DNA of 64,000 nt from Odontesthes bonariensis (GCF_027942865.1 NC_134524.1:20575536-20639535), one strand, 5' to 3'. Shown: positions 12,101 through 24,289, counted from the first letter of the stretch. Made by a program: numbers and translations. The notes: generated by a model from the sequence alone, not told the origin.

Positions 12101-14101
12101 CTGACTAAATGTAACGAGTAACGACGTCAGTTCCAGAAATGTAAGAAGTAGAAAGTACAGATAGTTGTCCCAAAATGTAACGGAGTAAAAGTAAAAGTCT
12201 GCATTTTTATTTTTACTTAAGTAAGTACAAATTCCAGAAAAAACTACTTAAGTACAGTAACGAAGTAAAAATACTTCGTTACATTCCACCTCTGCTTGGA
12301 ACCCCTCATGGTATCTGATGAGCAAATTGAGCTAGAAACCTCTAACACTCCATTACCTCATACTGTTGATGACCCTCAGATAATGCCAGATGAGGTAATA
12401 GAGGCTGGTCCTGACACTGACAGGGTTGAGGCTAGACATGATTCTGATAACACAGTAGAGCCACCTAGTGAGGAGGTTGATGTAGATGATATGCCCATGT
12501 TGGGTGTGGAAGACGTGCACGATGATTATTCCAACACTGACTTACCTGACCAACAGACTGTGGAGAAGACTGAAACCGTTACGACAAGCAGTGAGGACAC
12601 AGAGATAAGGAAATCAAACAGGATAAAACGAACACCAGGTCGTTTTCATTACCCGCAGTTAGGTAAACCCCTGATTTCCTTTGCTCAGGGATTTTTAGAC
12701 AGTTTTAATCAGGCACTTGAGTTGTTTGGTAACTGTCCTGATGGACAAATTTAAGATGTTAAATCTGAATATTAGGCCACATGATGGGACTCATGCTAAG
12801 TAAAGGGGGGAGGGTGTAACCCACACACTAAAAGTGCATGGTCACGAATAGATTAATGCTGCGCGAGTTAATTTTTTATCCTTGGCGGCACTTGTAGAGA
12901 CTGCAGGCCCTATCCTCCGCTTGTGTGTATGTGAGGGACAAGCACGAGGAAGAAAAAAAACCGAGCATAACGAGAGAGCCCAGCCATGTGAGCGGTGAGA
13001 TACAAAGCACAGAGGAAATTCTAAAGAAAAAAAGAATCGAGGATAAAGTGTGCGAGAGGGAGTGCTGCATGGTGTATATCGCTGACATTGACGGGGCTGG
13101 ATAATTGTAACTTACTGTGGAAACTCCGGTGAGTGATATCAATGATATGTGAAGCTAATGGCTAGCAAGATCGTCGGCTAGCAAGATTGTCGGCTAGCAA
13201 ATTGCTCATATTAGCATTATATAGCATAGTAGAACGTCGGTTAAAACCAGTTGGAGTATTTCGATGTTGAATTCATGATGTTATTTAGTAAAATGTGTTC
13301 ATTAATTCATATTGAAAGTGTTGTTAAAATTGATTACATGTTAAAAGATGTTACTCTGTTACCTAGAGAATGCTCTAATTTTACAAGTGGAGATTTGAGA
13401 AAATTCATGTCTAAAGATTGTTAAAACTAATTTCTTTGGGAGATTATCTCCATTAACAAGTTTAGAAAAAAAAATGTAAACTTGATGCAGCGATTGAACG
13501 TGACATCATGTCATTTATGGTGATTTGATATGTGTTGAAGTTATTAAGTAATTTTATTTGTTGTTCTGCACAAAATGTGTAGACTGTTTTTTTTGAGACC
13601 CCGTGATTGAGTGAGTCTTCGATGGCGAGCCAGACCCATGGACGATACTCTGAAGATTCCTGTTAGTAGACTGGCCAGCTGCTACAGGGATTCATCTTGA
13701 ATCCATCTTGGAACTCTCAGGATTTCCCAGCTAAGGAAATACACTTGCACTTATACCTACCCGGGTAGTGTACAAAAGAGACTTGAAATAACACAAGAAA
13801 CACAAAGAACATTTACTAGAACAAGAACTGAACAATGGAACCAGGGTTTGGAAACTATTTATTCCCTGTTTTTTTGGTACTTTTATTTTATTTTATTTGT
13901 AAGAAAAGAGCTCTATTTTATTTGGGTTATTTTTCCAGTCACTCTAATTGTGATATTCTATATATATATTTGGTTTATGTGTGTTGCTGCAATAAATCTG
14001 TCAGTTGTTTACTACAAACCATACTCTTTATTACTCCTCAGAACCTAGGTCTTAGTAGCATAAACTGTATTTCTAACGCAAAGGCTAACACGAGTGCTAC
14101 A
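6192..14101 (+). mobile_element. Ty3/Gypsy copy with two LTRs (fossil, broken)
   Basis: LTR retrotransposon copy. The left LTR starts at 6192 (TGTAACCC) and the right LTR spans about 12815-14101, ending in ACA. The 4-bp sequence TATA abuts both outer ends and may be the target duplication. The left LTR copy is the shorter. Parts between them, in order: protease-proximal pol sequence (about 6770-7440), reverse transcriptase/RNase H (about 7380-8500), integrase with its zinc-finger side (about 8950-9960) and an acidic tail. No gag is recognisable. The LTRs differ at roughly 10 of about 560 shared bases (near 2%), so insertion is fairly recent, on the order of a million years with the rate assumed. 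It is broken in several places and carries a hAT insertion at 10232-12294. Confidence 0.85.
10232..12294. mobile_element. non-autonomous hAT transposon inside the Gypsy copy
   Basis: Terminal inverted repeats CAGAGGTGGAA...TTCCACCTCTG with subterminal AAGTAAAAGTA-type repeats at both ends. A perfect 8-bp target duplication CTTGGAAC lies at 10224-10231 and 12295-12302. Eight-base duplications and the CAGAGGTGG ends are typical of hAT elements. No transposase reading frame is visible in its 2063 bases. A G+C-richer central segment (about 10,970-11,460) may be a further insertion, but I could not find its ends. Confidence 0.9.
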
Positions 14102-14555
14102 TATATAAAAGATGTTTTTGAGCGGTTATGTTGAAGAGAGGTGAGAGGAAATCTTCCTGTTGTTCGAATGTTGTTTTCATTGTCTGCTGCTACCACAGTG
14201 GAAAAAAGTAATGTTTGTTGGTGAAGAGGAAAGCTTGATGGTATTCGGCTGTGGTCAGGCCATACTGTGCTGTCTCTTCCTCTTAATCAACACGTGCATC
14301 TCTCTTTTTAGTCCGCTGCAGAAGACCTCAACTTTGTCTGTGCTGCCATCAGAGGCTCCGCCTTCATGAAACACCAGCCATGTTGTTATGTTCACAGATA
14401 AAGGAAGAATTTCAATGAACACAGAATTTATGATTCAACTACATTGTCTTTTTATTCTCCTTGTAATTCAACCAAACACACAAAACCCAACAATCAGATG
14501 AGTATAACAAAGGATTATTTTCTCTCTGAGCTTCTGTCAGTATGGGTGTGTTAGT

Positions 14556-15603
14556 CTATCTTGTGGCAGCGTACACCACATGTGGCTCCAGCTCTCTGTC
14601 TTGCACCGGCCTTCTGCTCCTTTCTGCTTTGGGACGGAAACCCACTGCTGCATAGTTCAGAGCCTCAGAGGGCATCTGTAAATGAAAGTAGTTACAGTCA
14701 CTAAGTAAACCACCTAATATATGATTATTAAAAAAACGATATATAATTAAATCAGGGGGTGATTACCTCACTGTGTTGTGGATTCTGTTTGTCACTTTGA
14801 GCTGAATGACAACAACAGTTAATCTGGTCGGTTATTCGTTTCACAGCTCAGCGTTTGTAAATGTTCTAAATCTCCAACTAAAATGAAAACTTACTTGTAT
14901 GAAATGTCCTGATTCTGACAACCAGGCAGATGATGAGTATTACAAGGAAAATGGTTCCACCGCCCAGGATTATGATCAGCTGCTTTGTTGAGACAGCTAC
15001 AATTTGTACACAGCAGCATTGGTTTAGAATCATTTGACAACGACTGAAATATTAATTACATCAATCTTACCTTCAACCTGTAAATATGTTGCACTGAAAA
15101 TGACTGAGAATCCATCTTTGTAACATCCACAGAAATACAGTCCAGAGTCGGAGAAATCCACTTGTTTGATATTCATAAAAAGGTTTGTGGTGTTGGATGT
15201 CATCTTAAATTTACTCTTTGGAAATCCATCACAAAGTGAAGCATTGGAGTCAGAAGTCAACATATATGAGATGCGGCTGGCGTTGGGTCCGTTGGCCAGT
15301 TTGAACCAAATGATGTGAGCAGGAAGGCTGCTAAAGTTGGAGCACAGCAGTGTGACTTCTTCACCAGGCTGGACCTCCACAGTGTGAAACTCCGACACTG
15401 ACGCAGAGATCCAACCTAAAACAAACAGGTTAAACGGTTAGATGGTTCAAATTCAACAAGAAAAAAGCAATGGCTGTAACTGATGTTATTAGTGAATTTC
15501 TGGGGGATCCCGGAACAGAAAACATAAATCGTACAAATAAAAATATGAAGGTGTACTAACTGAAGGTGCAGAGTAAAGCCAGCATCAAGGTGAAGCTCAT
15601 CAT
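14556..15603 (-). CDS. Ig V-set transmembrane receptor with ITIM-like tail, copy 2
   Basis: Paralogue of the gene at 945-1975, predicted at 214 residues. Minus-strand exons are 15603-15561 (signal peptide), 15415-15071 (V-set), 14996-14895 (stalk and membrane), 14801-14767 and 14675-14556 (tail, stop TAG); frame is kept throughout. Relative to copy 1, about 24 bases that include the inner acceptor of exon 3 are missing. The outer TTGTAG acceptor is retained and gives an in-frame, shorter stalk (AVSTKQ before LIIIL). Exon 3 uses an ordinary CAA|GTAAGT donor where copy 1 has GC. The V exon differs from copy 1 at about 10 of 110 residues, clustered in loop-like positions. The tail keeps LNYAAV and VVYAAT. 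A minus-strand AATAAA lies at 14456-14451. Appears intact. Confidence 0.85.
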
Positions 15604-16626
15604 TGTGCACACGACAGGACTCTGTCAGTGTGATGTTAGAAAGTGAACTGTGCTCCAGTTACTGTAGTCACTGTAAGGAGGTGAGCTGTTCTTTCTGTTA
15701 TCCAACCGCTCACGCTGACACTGAGAATGATTTTAAGAAAACAGTTACAAACTAAAACTTGTAAGAAAACATAATAATTTCCTTGTATAATAATGCTTTG
15801 GTTAATCCACATAATGTTGAGCTAAAGGTTTAAACACTAGAAAAGATTTATAAAACTGTACAGAAAGTACTTCAGTTGGACATTTAATGCTTGATCTTGA
15901 ATGCCGATTATTCTTAACTGGTAACAACATTATTGATGAGTATTGAGTTTTAATTTCGTCATTGTGAAATTAAACTATTAAGAAATCTTCTTTGGTTACT
16001 TTCAAACACACGTGAGTCGACCTTACACTCAGGTCTCTTAAAGTCCAGCAGTGAATAGCTCAAAGAAAATATTCATACCCTTGAAAATTAGCTGTAATCG
16101 TGCTAAAGTTAAGTCATTCATAGACTTGGCAACAGCAGAACTGCAGTTAAAGATGTTGATCAGCTGCTGCCTGTGTGGTCATGCTAATGGTAATGATAAA
16201 TGCTCCAATAACTGAAAAGTCAACACTGACAGGATCCTATCTTGATTTCAAAGAATTAAAATGATCATGAAAAATTTAAATCTCACCTGGCGAATGGTAA
16301 GTACTGAATAACTACATGCTTGTAGTTCGCATGAATGTCACGGTGTAGATGGATGGAACTTTCAACTGCTGTGGTTTTGAAAATATAACGTCTGAAAATA
16401 TACAGCCTTCAGCAGAGCGAATGCTTTGATATGAGGCTGCGCAGATGTCACCCTGCAAGAGGAAAGTGTTCAATACAGAGTAGTGATGTGAGTTTGAATG
16501 TGCTAAATGTGACGCTTTGAGGTTTTGAACCCCAGAGAAGTTCAGTACATGTAGCTCTTCTAAGTGAATTAACAGTGTTGGTAGCTTTTAGGAGTGCAGT
16601 TCCATTGTTAGGTTGACCTGTGCTTA

Positions 16627-17440
16627 TGTATTTCCAGGAAAACAGGAATTAGATTTAAATTCCTGAACACATTTCGTGTTAGAGCAAAATAATAGATTAG
16701 GTCGATTATTTATTATTTTTAATCATAATTCTATCAGAAATGAGAAGATCCCAAAGACCACTGGATAAAATGTTGCCCCAAACCATGACAAGACCTCCAC
16801 TGTATTTTACAGATGGCTGTAAAGACTCACTGTTGTCCCAGTTTCCTGAACTTCTCTGTACATGTGGAAAATTTGAAAGATTTTCATCAGTGATTCATCA
16901 CCATAAGACCTATTACCAGTGATTTTCAGACTTCATGATTTGTCCTCCACTCGTCCAATTTCCACAAATACACTGGAAAAAATCTGTCTCATTTCTAGTC
17001 AAAATATCTCATTACACTTAATATAAGACACAACTGCCTAAAAAGTACTATTTCAGCCAGATATAGGGACCTGTTTGAAGACAATACATCTTGAATATCT
17101 TTTTAAATTAAAAAGTCTTGAAAACAAATTGTTTTGAGTCACACATCATATGAAACAATCTTTTTTTTTTTACATTTGAAGAGGTTTTTAAGCTAATTTC
17201 AACATCAATTTTATCTCAAAAGTCCTAAATATCACATCTTATTTAAAAAAATCTTGACAAGCCGATTTTCACTAGTTCCATTGGCAGATTTTTTTGCTTA
17301 TTTCAAGCAAAAATGTCTTGTATTTGTTGTTTTTCTTACTTATTTTTGGAGGGGCATTTTTTCCAGTGTATCTTATGAACACACTGCACACCATGCTGAG
17401 ATATGCCATGTTTTCTGGCAATAGCTCTTTGGGACGCAAC
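16627..17440. mobile_element. insertion specific to Ig unit 2, unclassified
   Basis: Unit 1 runs directly from 'gttgacctgt' to 'cttgtgttactatttcac', while unit 2 has about 0.8 kb between the same landmarks. The outer part (about 16,740-16,920, including 'ttgccccaaaccatgac') looks like a decayed DNA transposon, but I cannot name it and find no convincing ends. It contains the MITE at 16971-17368. Confidence 0.55.
16971..17368. mobile_element. MITE with CACTGGAAAAAA ends and TA target
   Basis: Inverted ends CACTGGAAAAAAT...ATTTTTTCCAGTG, flanked on both sides by TA. The TA duplication fits a Tc1/mariner-type element. It is 398 bases, AT-rich and non-coding. Confidence 0.75.
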
Positions 17441-18410
17441 TTGTTACTATTTCACGTCTGTCAAACAGTGTTATTTTTGGTATTTTTCCTTCATACAACT
17501 AAAGACTAAATACAAAGCTGCCAATGTCCAAAGAAAAGCTATACAAGGCCTTCAGAAAGCCTGGAAAACTATAAATACATTTTCTCTCCAGATCAACTTT
17601 CGTGCAACCCTCTCCTCCCCATTTCCACCTCTTCCAGATGCCAGAGGAACCTTCTCTAAAGTCTCTGTCAACTCCTAAATGCTCATCCATCACCAGATTC
17701 AAGATTCCAGGGGATTCTATCCATCCCCATCGCATGTTCATGTCACTTCAAGATCTTCAAAGTTTAATTTTCACACCAAACAAAAAAGTAAATTTGTTCT
17801 TTGTACGTTTTCCCCATTCTTTCAGTTGATCTGTCCTTGTATTGTTCCTAAAACAAATGTATTCAAACAAAGGTCAGACAAATGGATCACTTATAAGCTT
17901 TTTGAAATCACGCTTGAATCTCATTTCTATGTTAATAGATTTTTATACTCTCACAATTAATTGCAGCACAGTTCTGCTTGAGTGTTCCAGGTGTCACCAG
18001 CCAAAATTAACTAGATTAGCAACACAAATAGTCCACAAAAAACCAAACTCATTAGATGTGGGACAACCCAGCACCTACTTAGGTGGGTAGGAACAACTAT
18101 TTTGTGGTACTACAATTTGTAGTTTATCTGGTCCTCGATGATACCAAACATCTTTTGGACTTCAGCAGGTGTTGGACCGCAACATCAAAGGGAGACTGAA
18201 CATAAGAAGAGTAGTTCCTTATTTATTACTAAAATCCAGCCAAAAATCAACTTTCAACAGACACTACCAGCAGAGTGGTGAACTCCTGCTTCCAGGTATG
18301 CTTTATGCACACCTCTTCAGGTGCAGCTAATGAAGCCAATGAGAACAATTAAGACCACGCACCTCCCAGAGACTCGTGCACTGCCACTGCAAGACAGCTG
18401 AGGGTGCAGA

Positions 18411-19885
18411 GGGCTGCAACATGCTGTTAAGAAGCAATGCCTTGCTCTAGCCACAAACCAGCAAGCATTTGTCACTGCACACATCGAGCTTCACAACTTT
18501 CATAAGCCTAAGAAGAGCAAGGTGGTGCATTTCCATTCATTGGTGTGGGACAAATGAACAAGTCTGGAAGAGATATAGGCTAATACATTGGTGTAAAAAA
18601 AATTTTATATAGAGAGAGACGTGAACTCTAAGTTAAACTTGGAGGAAGAGGACACAATATGAAAGGAAAGTGGAATAAGGTCTTCAAGAAATATTTTAAT
18701 TGATGGGAAAATGTGATCTCATATAGGTCATAAAATATGTCCACAGAAGAATATGCAGCAAGTTCATAATACACTGAACATTTTTGCAAAAGCTAAATTT
18801 TCTGTCTACTTTGATAAAGCTCCTGTTGCGACACAATGTCAGCAGTTGCCTCTCCTGACAAGGACAAAAATGCTACATTGGGATGAAAGAAAGGTCGTAG
18901 GTGCTCCTTAAACCCTGGTTCAAACTCCATCCTGCCCAAAGTTTTCCACAGTCCTTTCACTTTTCTGCTTCAATACCCCCTAACCATTAAGGAAGCTGAT
19001 GATGTTGAAAGACTGCTGCATTCAACTTTTTGATTAATCTTAAGGGGATTCAGATTTATTCTGAAGTGGTTTAATACCCAGGAATGTGGTTAATGTAGCT
19101 CTAAGGGTTAAGTTAGTTTTGAACGTAAAGGTATGTAAAACCAAGACGTGCTGTCCACTTTTTTCTTTCGCTGGTATTATTGCAATACCATCTACAGTAC
19201 ATACTAACGTCTACCATACCAGACAAGCAGCCTCTTGTAAACACTGGACATAACAGTGGTAACTCTGATGTCTCAAGCCAAGGGTTACTGGTTTTATCCT
19301 TTAAGGGTCTTCCAAAGGGTTTGTTTTCAGTCAACTGCCCAGAAATGTGACTTCTTCATAAGGCTGGACTGTACCGTTCGGCAATGAACGAGAGCAGCTG
19401 CTTCAGGGTCCATGTCCACATGGTACTTTTCTCTGGTAGAAAAGAATTGGCACGGCCGCTCGGGAGCGTTCTCCGCCAGTCTTTAATCTTAAAAAAGTAC
19501 TCTGGTGTAGCCCTTTTTTTTTTCTATGACAACATCTCAACAACACACCTTCACTTTAACCCCTGTTTCATGATAAACCAGCACCCAGACTATAATACCA
19601 CAAAGCCATGCTGTTGTAATAGACGCAGAGTGTGGTTCAGCATGGTCTTGCTGAGATATGTGAGGCGTTTTGTCTGGATGGAAGCATTTGTTGCTCTAAA
19701 ACCCATATTTACCCTTCAGTGTTAATGGTGCTTTTCTATGTGCTCAGCGGCGCCTGAGGCTCTGCCACCAAAGCTCGCAGCCATCCAATATTGATTTTGG
19801 CTGTCGCTTTTAGAGTTGTCTCCAGATTCTCTGAATCTGTTGATGATAACATGATGTACTTTAGATTTTTGTCAGTGCACGCACG
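18411..19885. other. intergenic, no gene seen
   Basis: About 1.5 kb of AT-rich sequence with only short open frames. Near 19,340-19,370 there is a short match to the Ig V exon ('gtgacttcttca...aggctggac'), too small to call. No RNA gene or transposon ends recognised. Confidence 0.4.
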
Positions 19886-19893
19886 CATACACG

Positions 19894-19925
<32 letters not shown>

Positions 19926-19930
19926 CATAA

Positions 19931-19968
<38 letters not shown>

Positions 19969-19979
19969 AGAGAGAGAGA
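19886..19979. repeat. compound (CA)n/(TA)n/(GA)n microsatellite
   Basis: An uninterrupted CA tract passes into TA tracts broken by a short 'cataaatataaa' spacer and ends in a short GA run. A length-variable locus is likely. Confidence 0.95.
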
Positions 19980-20344
19980 AGGGTCTGTCATTTACAAACA
20001 GCAGCAATGGCCAGCCAATGAAATTAAGAGAAAAATCCCCCATGCCCACCATCAAATCTTAAGTCCTCTGATATGTGTGAGTCTTACCTTTGAAGGAAGA
20101 ATTTTATCAGCCTGCTTTTAATCGAGCAGCCTCACATACTGCAACCCCTTGGTATAAAAAAAAAAAATGAACAAACACTAAAAATAATGCAGAGGGAAGC
20201 CTTTGGTGCAACCAACACCATCAGATTGAATGACACATAATTGACATATAATTTCAACACATTGAGATGATGTGTTTCTGCTTCATTATCGACCTTGTTG
20301 AATTAAAGCTAAAAAGTTGGCAGGTTATAGGTCTCACACATAGG

Positions 20345-20712
20345 TGTTAGACTACCTGCCCACCTGATCCTCATCACCTTGATTCCCAGCTGCTGCTACT
20401 TAAGGACCCGGCTTCCTCCTGCACAGCACAAGATGGTTGTGTAGCCAACTGTGGTAACGCGCACAGGCCAGTTTAGTCAGTTCCCTTATCTGTTTGACCC
20501 AGCATCAAAACCTGTTTGTCCTCTCTCCTGCAGCCTCCAACCGCTTCTTGTTCCTGGGTAGCACCCGGGATTGCCTGGACCTTTCCCTTGCCTGTCGGAC
20601 CTGGATTGCCTGTATTCCCTTTTGTCTGGAAATCATGATCAAAGATAATCTGTTTATTCAATTGCTCAGTCTCAGAATCCATCCCTGCCTGAAGCATCCC
20701 TGCAAATAGGAT
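20345..20712 (+). mobile_element. LTR-like relic, probably Gypsy type (fossil)
   Basis: The layout resembles fish Gypsy LTRs: a 'cacctgat...ttcccagctgctgctacttaag' promoter-like head, then C/T-rich sequence with repeated 'tgcctg' and 'ggacctggattgcc' phrases. No internal region and no clear end repeats are visible, so it would be a solo or truncated LTR. Confidence 0.4.
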
Positions 20713-21544
20713 CAATTGTTTCATGGGCATTTAATTTTCCGTTTATGATTTGTATGATACACTGTATCGTACATTGAGCAACTGTGAATATTTTACAACG
20801 GTGTTACGAGAGAACAAGGATGAGCATTGTTTCCACAAGCTTTTTTTTTTACTTTCTTCTCTGGTGTTAAAGGTGTGTATGTCCATCTTGATTGCAATAA
20901 ACTTGATGAATGAAATTACACTACTACAGTACCACTATTATTTGATTCTAGGGAAGAAACAGCACATGATTATTTTAGCTCTGCATGGCTGGCTTATGAG
21001 TTTATGAGCATCCAGGAAATTACAATAGGTCCATCCTCACGTTCCCTACAGTGATAGGTGCATCTGTATCCATATAGCTGGAAGGAAAAATGAACCAATA
21101 ATGTTCAAGCCTATGAGCTTGATGGATTTTAACACAAAAAAAAAACTGTCATTCTATTTTAAACCACATATACATCTGAATATGTCATATTTAGGGATTT
21201 ATTCAGTGATCATTTTCTTATCATTCCCATCTAGCTTAAACTTCACATCATGCTGCTTTTGCTGTACCTCATGGGTTGAAGCAATTCTTTTCTTGCTTTT
21301 TGCTTAGCTGTTAACACCAAATCTCATCATTAGTCATTTGAAAAAAAAAAGCTGACAATGCTCCACCGGTACGTGGTTTAAAGTTTTATCCCGTCACAAG
21401 TAAATTTGACTTCTAATTGACGGGTGCTCTTCGGTTACACTTGAGCTCCAGTTCAGGGTGCATCCAGAGGTGCTTCCTAACTGAACAGCCTCACATGCTC
21501 AGGTGTTCAGAATAGAGATATGACAACTCAGAGCAGCAAAATAA

Positions 21545-22788
21545 CCAAGGTCCCAATGCAGGATCCATGAAGCCTGCCAGTGAACTCTCTGCAAGGCAGT
21601 CTTCCCCAAAAGGCCACAGCTGAAAACAGGCCAGACACTACAGACTCAGGATGCCACCGTGCCTCTGAAAGGCGGGGAGGTCCCGTGTGATTTCTGCAAA
21701 ACAAAACGCCCCGCAGTCAAGTCCTGCCTGGCGTGTCTGGCCTTGTCCTGCGCTGCTCACCTGGAGCCGCATTACCAGAGTGAAGATCTTGGGCGCCATC
21801 TTCTGATCAGCAAGACAAAATGTCAGGCCCAGAGAATGGAGGACAGGTGCAGGAGATGTTTTATCCACAAGCTTTTAATGAAGGAGCAGGAGTTCACAAA
21901 GCTCTCCAAGAGAGAACAAAGCAGGCTATAGAAGTTATCTATCAATATATACACTTCTCCCAAAGTGAGAGAAGTATATCTATGAAAAATTATCAAAATA
22001 AGAATCACTTTGCTATAAGGAGGAAAAACAAAAAGGATTATCAAAATTTAGTTTTAACTTAAAGTCACTCCTGCTACGGAGGGAAAAAAAAAAAAACCTC
22101 TCCTGAAAAATAGGAGAAAAAAATGAAAAATAAATAAAAAAAATCAAAAAAAAAATCACTCCACTTGGAGGAAAAAACAAGAAAGCTATGAAACTTAAAC
22201 TTGGCTTTAGCAAGACTATATTATAAAAGTTAATCAGAACAAAAAACTCTTAGCAAGGAAACGACCAAAAATGGTTACTTAGAACTTGGACTATGGCTTT
22301 GGAAAGGCAAGAGTGAAGCACGTTGGGAACAACAGATACGACACACTGGCACAAGACAAGGGGAGACGCAAACTCTTATACACACAGGTTTAACAGGGAA
22401 CAGGTGGAATCATTCATGGGACAATCAGACTGGAACACGAGAAGAAGGGCAAGTGACCTGAAACGAGAGGAGAGTTAATCTTTCAAAATAAAACAGGAAG
22501 TGACAAAACATGACATGGAGACGAGGCAAAAAAAAAACACTTGACCTCACCGCGTTGTGACACAAAAGACCTGGAGGACTCTGTGTGCAGGCTGCATGGG
22601 AGGAAGTCCGAACAGCTCTGCGAGAGTGACCAAACATGCATTTGCCCCAAGTGTGCTCGGACAGAGCACAGGGGACACCACATCATTTCTATCAGCAATG
22701 AAGCTGCAAAGAAGAAGGCAAAGTGTGATAAAAGCACCACACGAGGGCAACGGTTCCTGTATGAAATTTTCTTCGACAGCGATTTGAT
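21545..22788 (+). pseudogene. RING/B-box TRIM pseudogene split by a solo LTR
   Basis: Copy of the short TRIM at 38887-41164. The recognisable parts are the last RING residues (21,570-21,620), the first B-box (CDFCKTKRPAVKSCLACL, about 21,688-21,740) and, beyond an LTR insertion, the second B-box (about 22,568-22,700: LHGRKSEQLCESDQTCICPKC). The start codon and most RING cysteines are missing: about 300 bases present in the paralogue are lost at the left edge. No coiled-coil exon is found downstream. A host gene relic with no expected product. Confidence 0.8.
21821..22562 (-). mobile_element. solo LTR in TRIM pseudogene (fossil)
   Basis: Bounded by TGTCAGGCCC and GTTGTGACA, with a perfect 5-bp duplication CAAAA at 21816-21820 and 22563-22567. 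Removing it restores alignment with the paralogous TRIM at 39,240. Read on the minus strand it begins TGTCACAAC. It is 742 bases with no internal region. It probably arose by LTR-LTR recombination of a Gypsy-type element. Confidence 0.8.
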
Positions 22789-23560
22789 CATGACTGTAAT
22801 CTTTCAGGAGTTGTAAGAAATGAACGAGGTTCTGCTTAAGTTTGAATACATACCCATAACCTAAGTGTTAGCACATAATATTCTTTGGTATTTGTAGTGG
22901 AAACTGTTGACCAAAAGTTGAATGTTCTTGCTTTTCATCGTTACCCTTTCACATTTGATCATAAAACCAGAGTCATCTACACCTGCTTGTAAATGTGTCC
23001 TTGTGTTGTGGGAACTTAATTACACATGGAATTTGACTTGAGGTAGGAAACAACTTATGACTATGTGTGGAGAGATGAGTTACAGTATTTAACCACATGC
23101 ATTTGGGTTATGGAGTTGCTTCAAAAGACCAAGACAATGGGAAACGATCCTGTAGCTGAGTTAAAATTGTGGTCCTCTTTCTCGACACTAGGTTCAGTAA
23201 ATATGGGTTAACGGCTTGCAACTTTGAACTAATGAATGGTTACAATGCTGCATCTCTAGACACCAACCATAACATTAAAAACAAAGGGAGAGAGATGGAG
23301 CGTTGGCTGATGTTGCAAAAAACAGCTGATGTAGAAAAGAAAGAAATTATGGCTGGCTTTCACCAGAGTGTCTTAAGTAATAACACATCCTAAGTTATAT
23401 CTTTATTACTGGGCAGAGGCAGCCAGCTGTGTTCCAGTGTATTTAATCACTGAACATGGGCTAGGTTAACCATCTTTAAGTCCATACTCACATTGATAAT
23501 ATCGGTTAATTATTCATTTTACTTAACTCTCCACTTTATAAATTTTCCCAATTGTCAAAA

Positions 23561-23836
23561 CTTTGCTTTGGTTTAGTATTTTACAACATGTGTTTTAATA
23601 CAAATAGATTTGGTTTCTGTTTCTAATTTCCAGGTAAAAAAAAAAGAAGAAAACTTTGCTTTGGTTTAGTATTTTACAACATGTGTTTTAATACAAATAG
23701 ATTTGGTTTCTGTTTCTAATTTCCAGGTAAAAAAAAAAGAAGAAAACTTTGCTTTGGTTTAGTATTTTACAACATGTGTTTTAATACAAATAGATTTGGT
23801 TTCTGTTTCTAATTTCCAGGTAAAAAAAAAAGAAGA
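23561..23836. repeat. three tandem copies of a ~93-bp unit
   Basis: The unit starts at 23561, 23653 and 23747 with 'ctttgctttggtttagta'. The copies are nearly identical, differing mainly in the length of the A run. Each ends with a pyrimidine-rich stretch and 'ttccaggtaaaa', which resembles a 3' splice site directly followed by a 5' splice site. Confidence 0.95.
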
Positions 23837-24289
23837 CACAAATGATTCAAACAGTCTGAAAAAAACAGTATCCATCCAGCCTTTATGCCTGTGTTAGTTT
23901 GTGTTTGAGTGCAGTGGGTGTAGTACTGGCTTCTGGCCATCTGGAGTCTCTTAATCTTTGGTGATGAGTCAATTGTCAAAGCCAAATGTTGTGTCCATGC
24001 AGGTTGGTGCAAGAAGTGGGAGTAAAACGTATTTAAATCAATATTCTCATGGTTGATTTACAATGATTCCTTTAGCTCAGATGCGGTTAGAGGTAGTATG
24101 CCAGTTTACCAGTCAAAACAGGCTTCCCTTTAAACAATAAACAGGTCCCATCAGGACTTCTCAGTCAGCTGAGCATTTGATTTGTTGCTCATCACGCCCT
24201 GCGGCGAGCTAACAGGTCATTTGTTTTACCCATTTGTGTGCCAGCCTCCCTATTTGAATAAAAGTAGAAATAAAGGACTGGACTTGAAC

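Larger units (their letters stand above)
14255..18410. repeat. Ig-array unit 2 (paralogous to 620-3460)
   Basis: Second unit of the tandem array, collinear with unit 1 from the 3' flank of the Ig gene (about 14255) through its 5' flank to about 18410. It carries about 0.8 kb of extra sequence at 16,627-17,440, absent from unit 1, which includes a TA-flanked MITE. Apart from the Ig gene and these insertions, no gene is seen. Confidence 0.8.

Noticed and set aside
19330-19380. Short match to the Ig V exon
   Set aside because: Only about 27 bases with several mismatches and no flanking similarity; too little to call a third gene remnant.
19886-19979. CRISPR-like or satellite array
   Set aside because: Plain dinucleotide microsatellite; no repeat-spacer structure anywhere in the window, as expected for a vertebrate.
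23809-24012. Minus-strand open frame near the tandem repeat
   Set aside because: No domain, no splice support, and partly made of repeat sequence.
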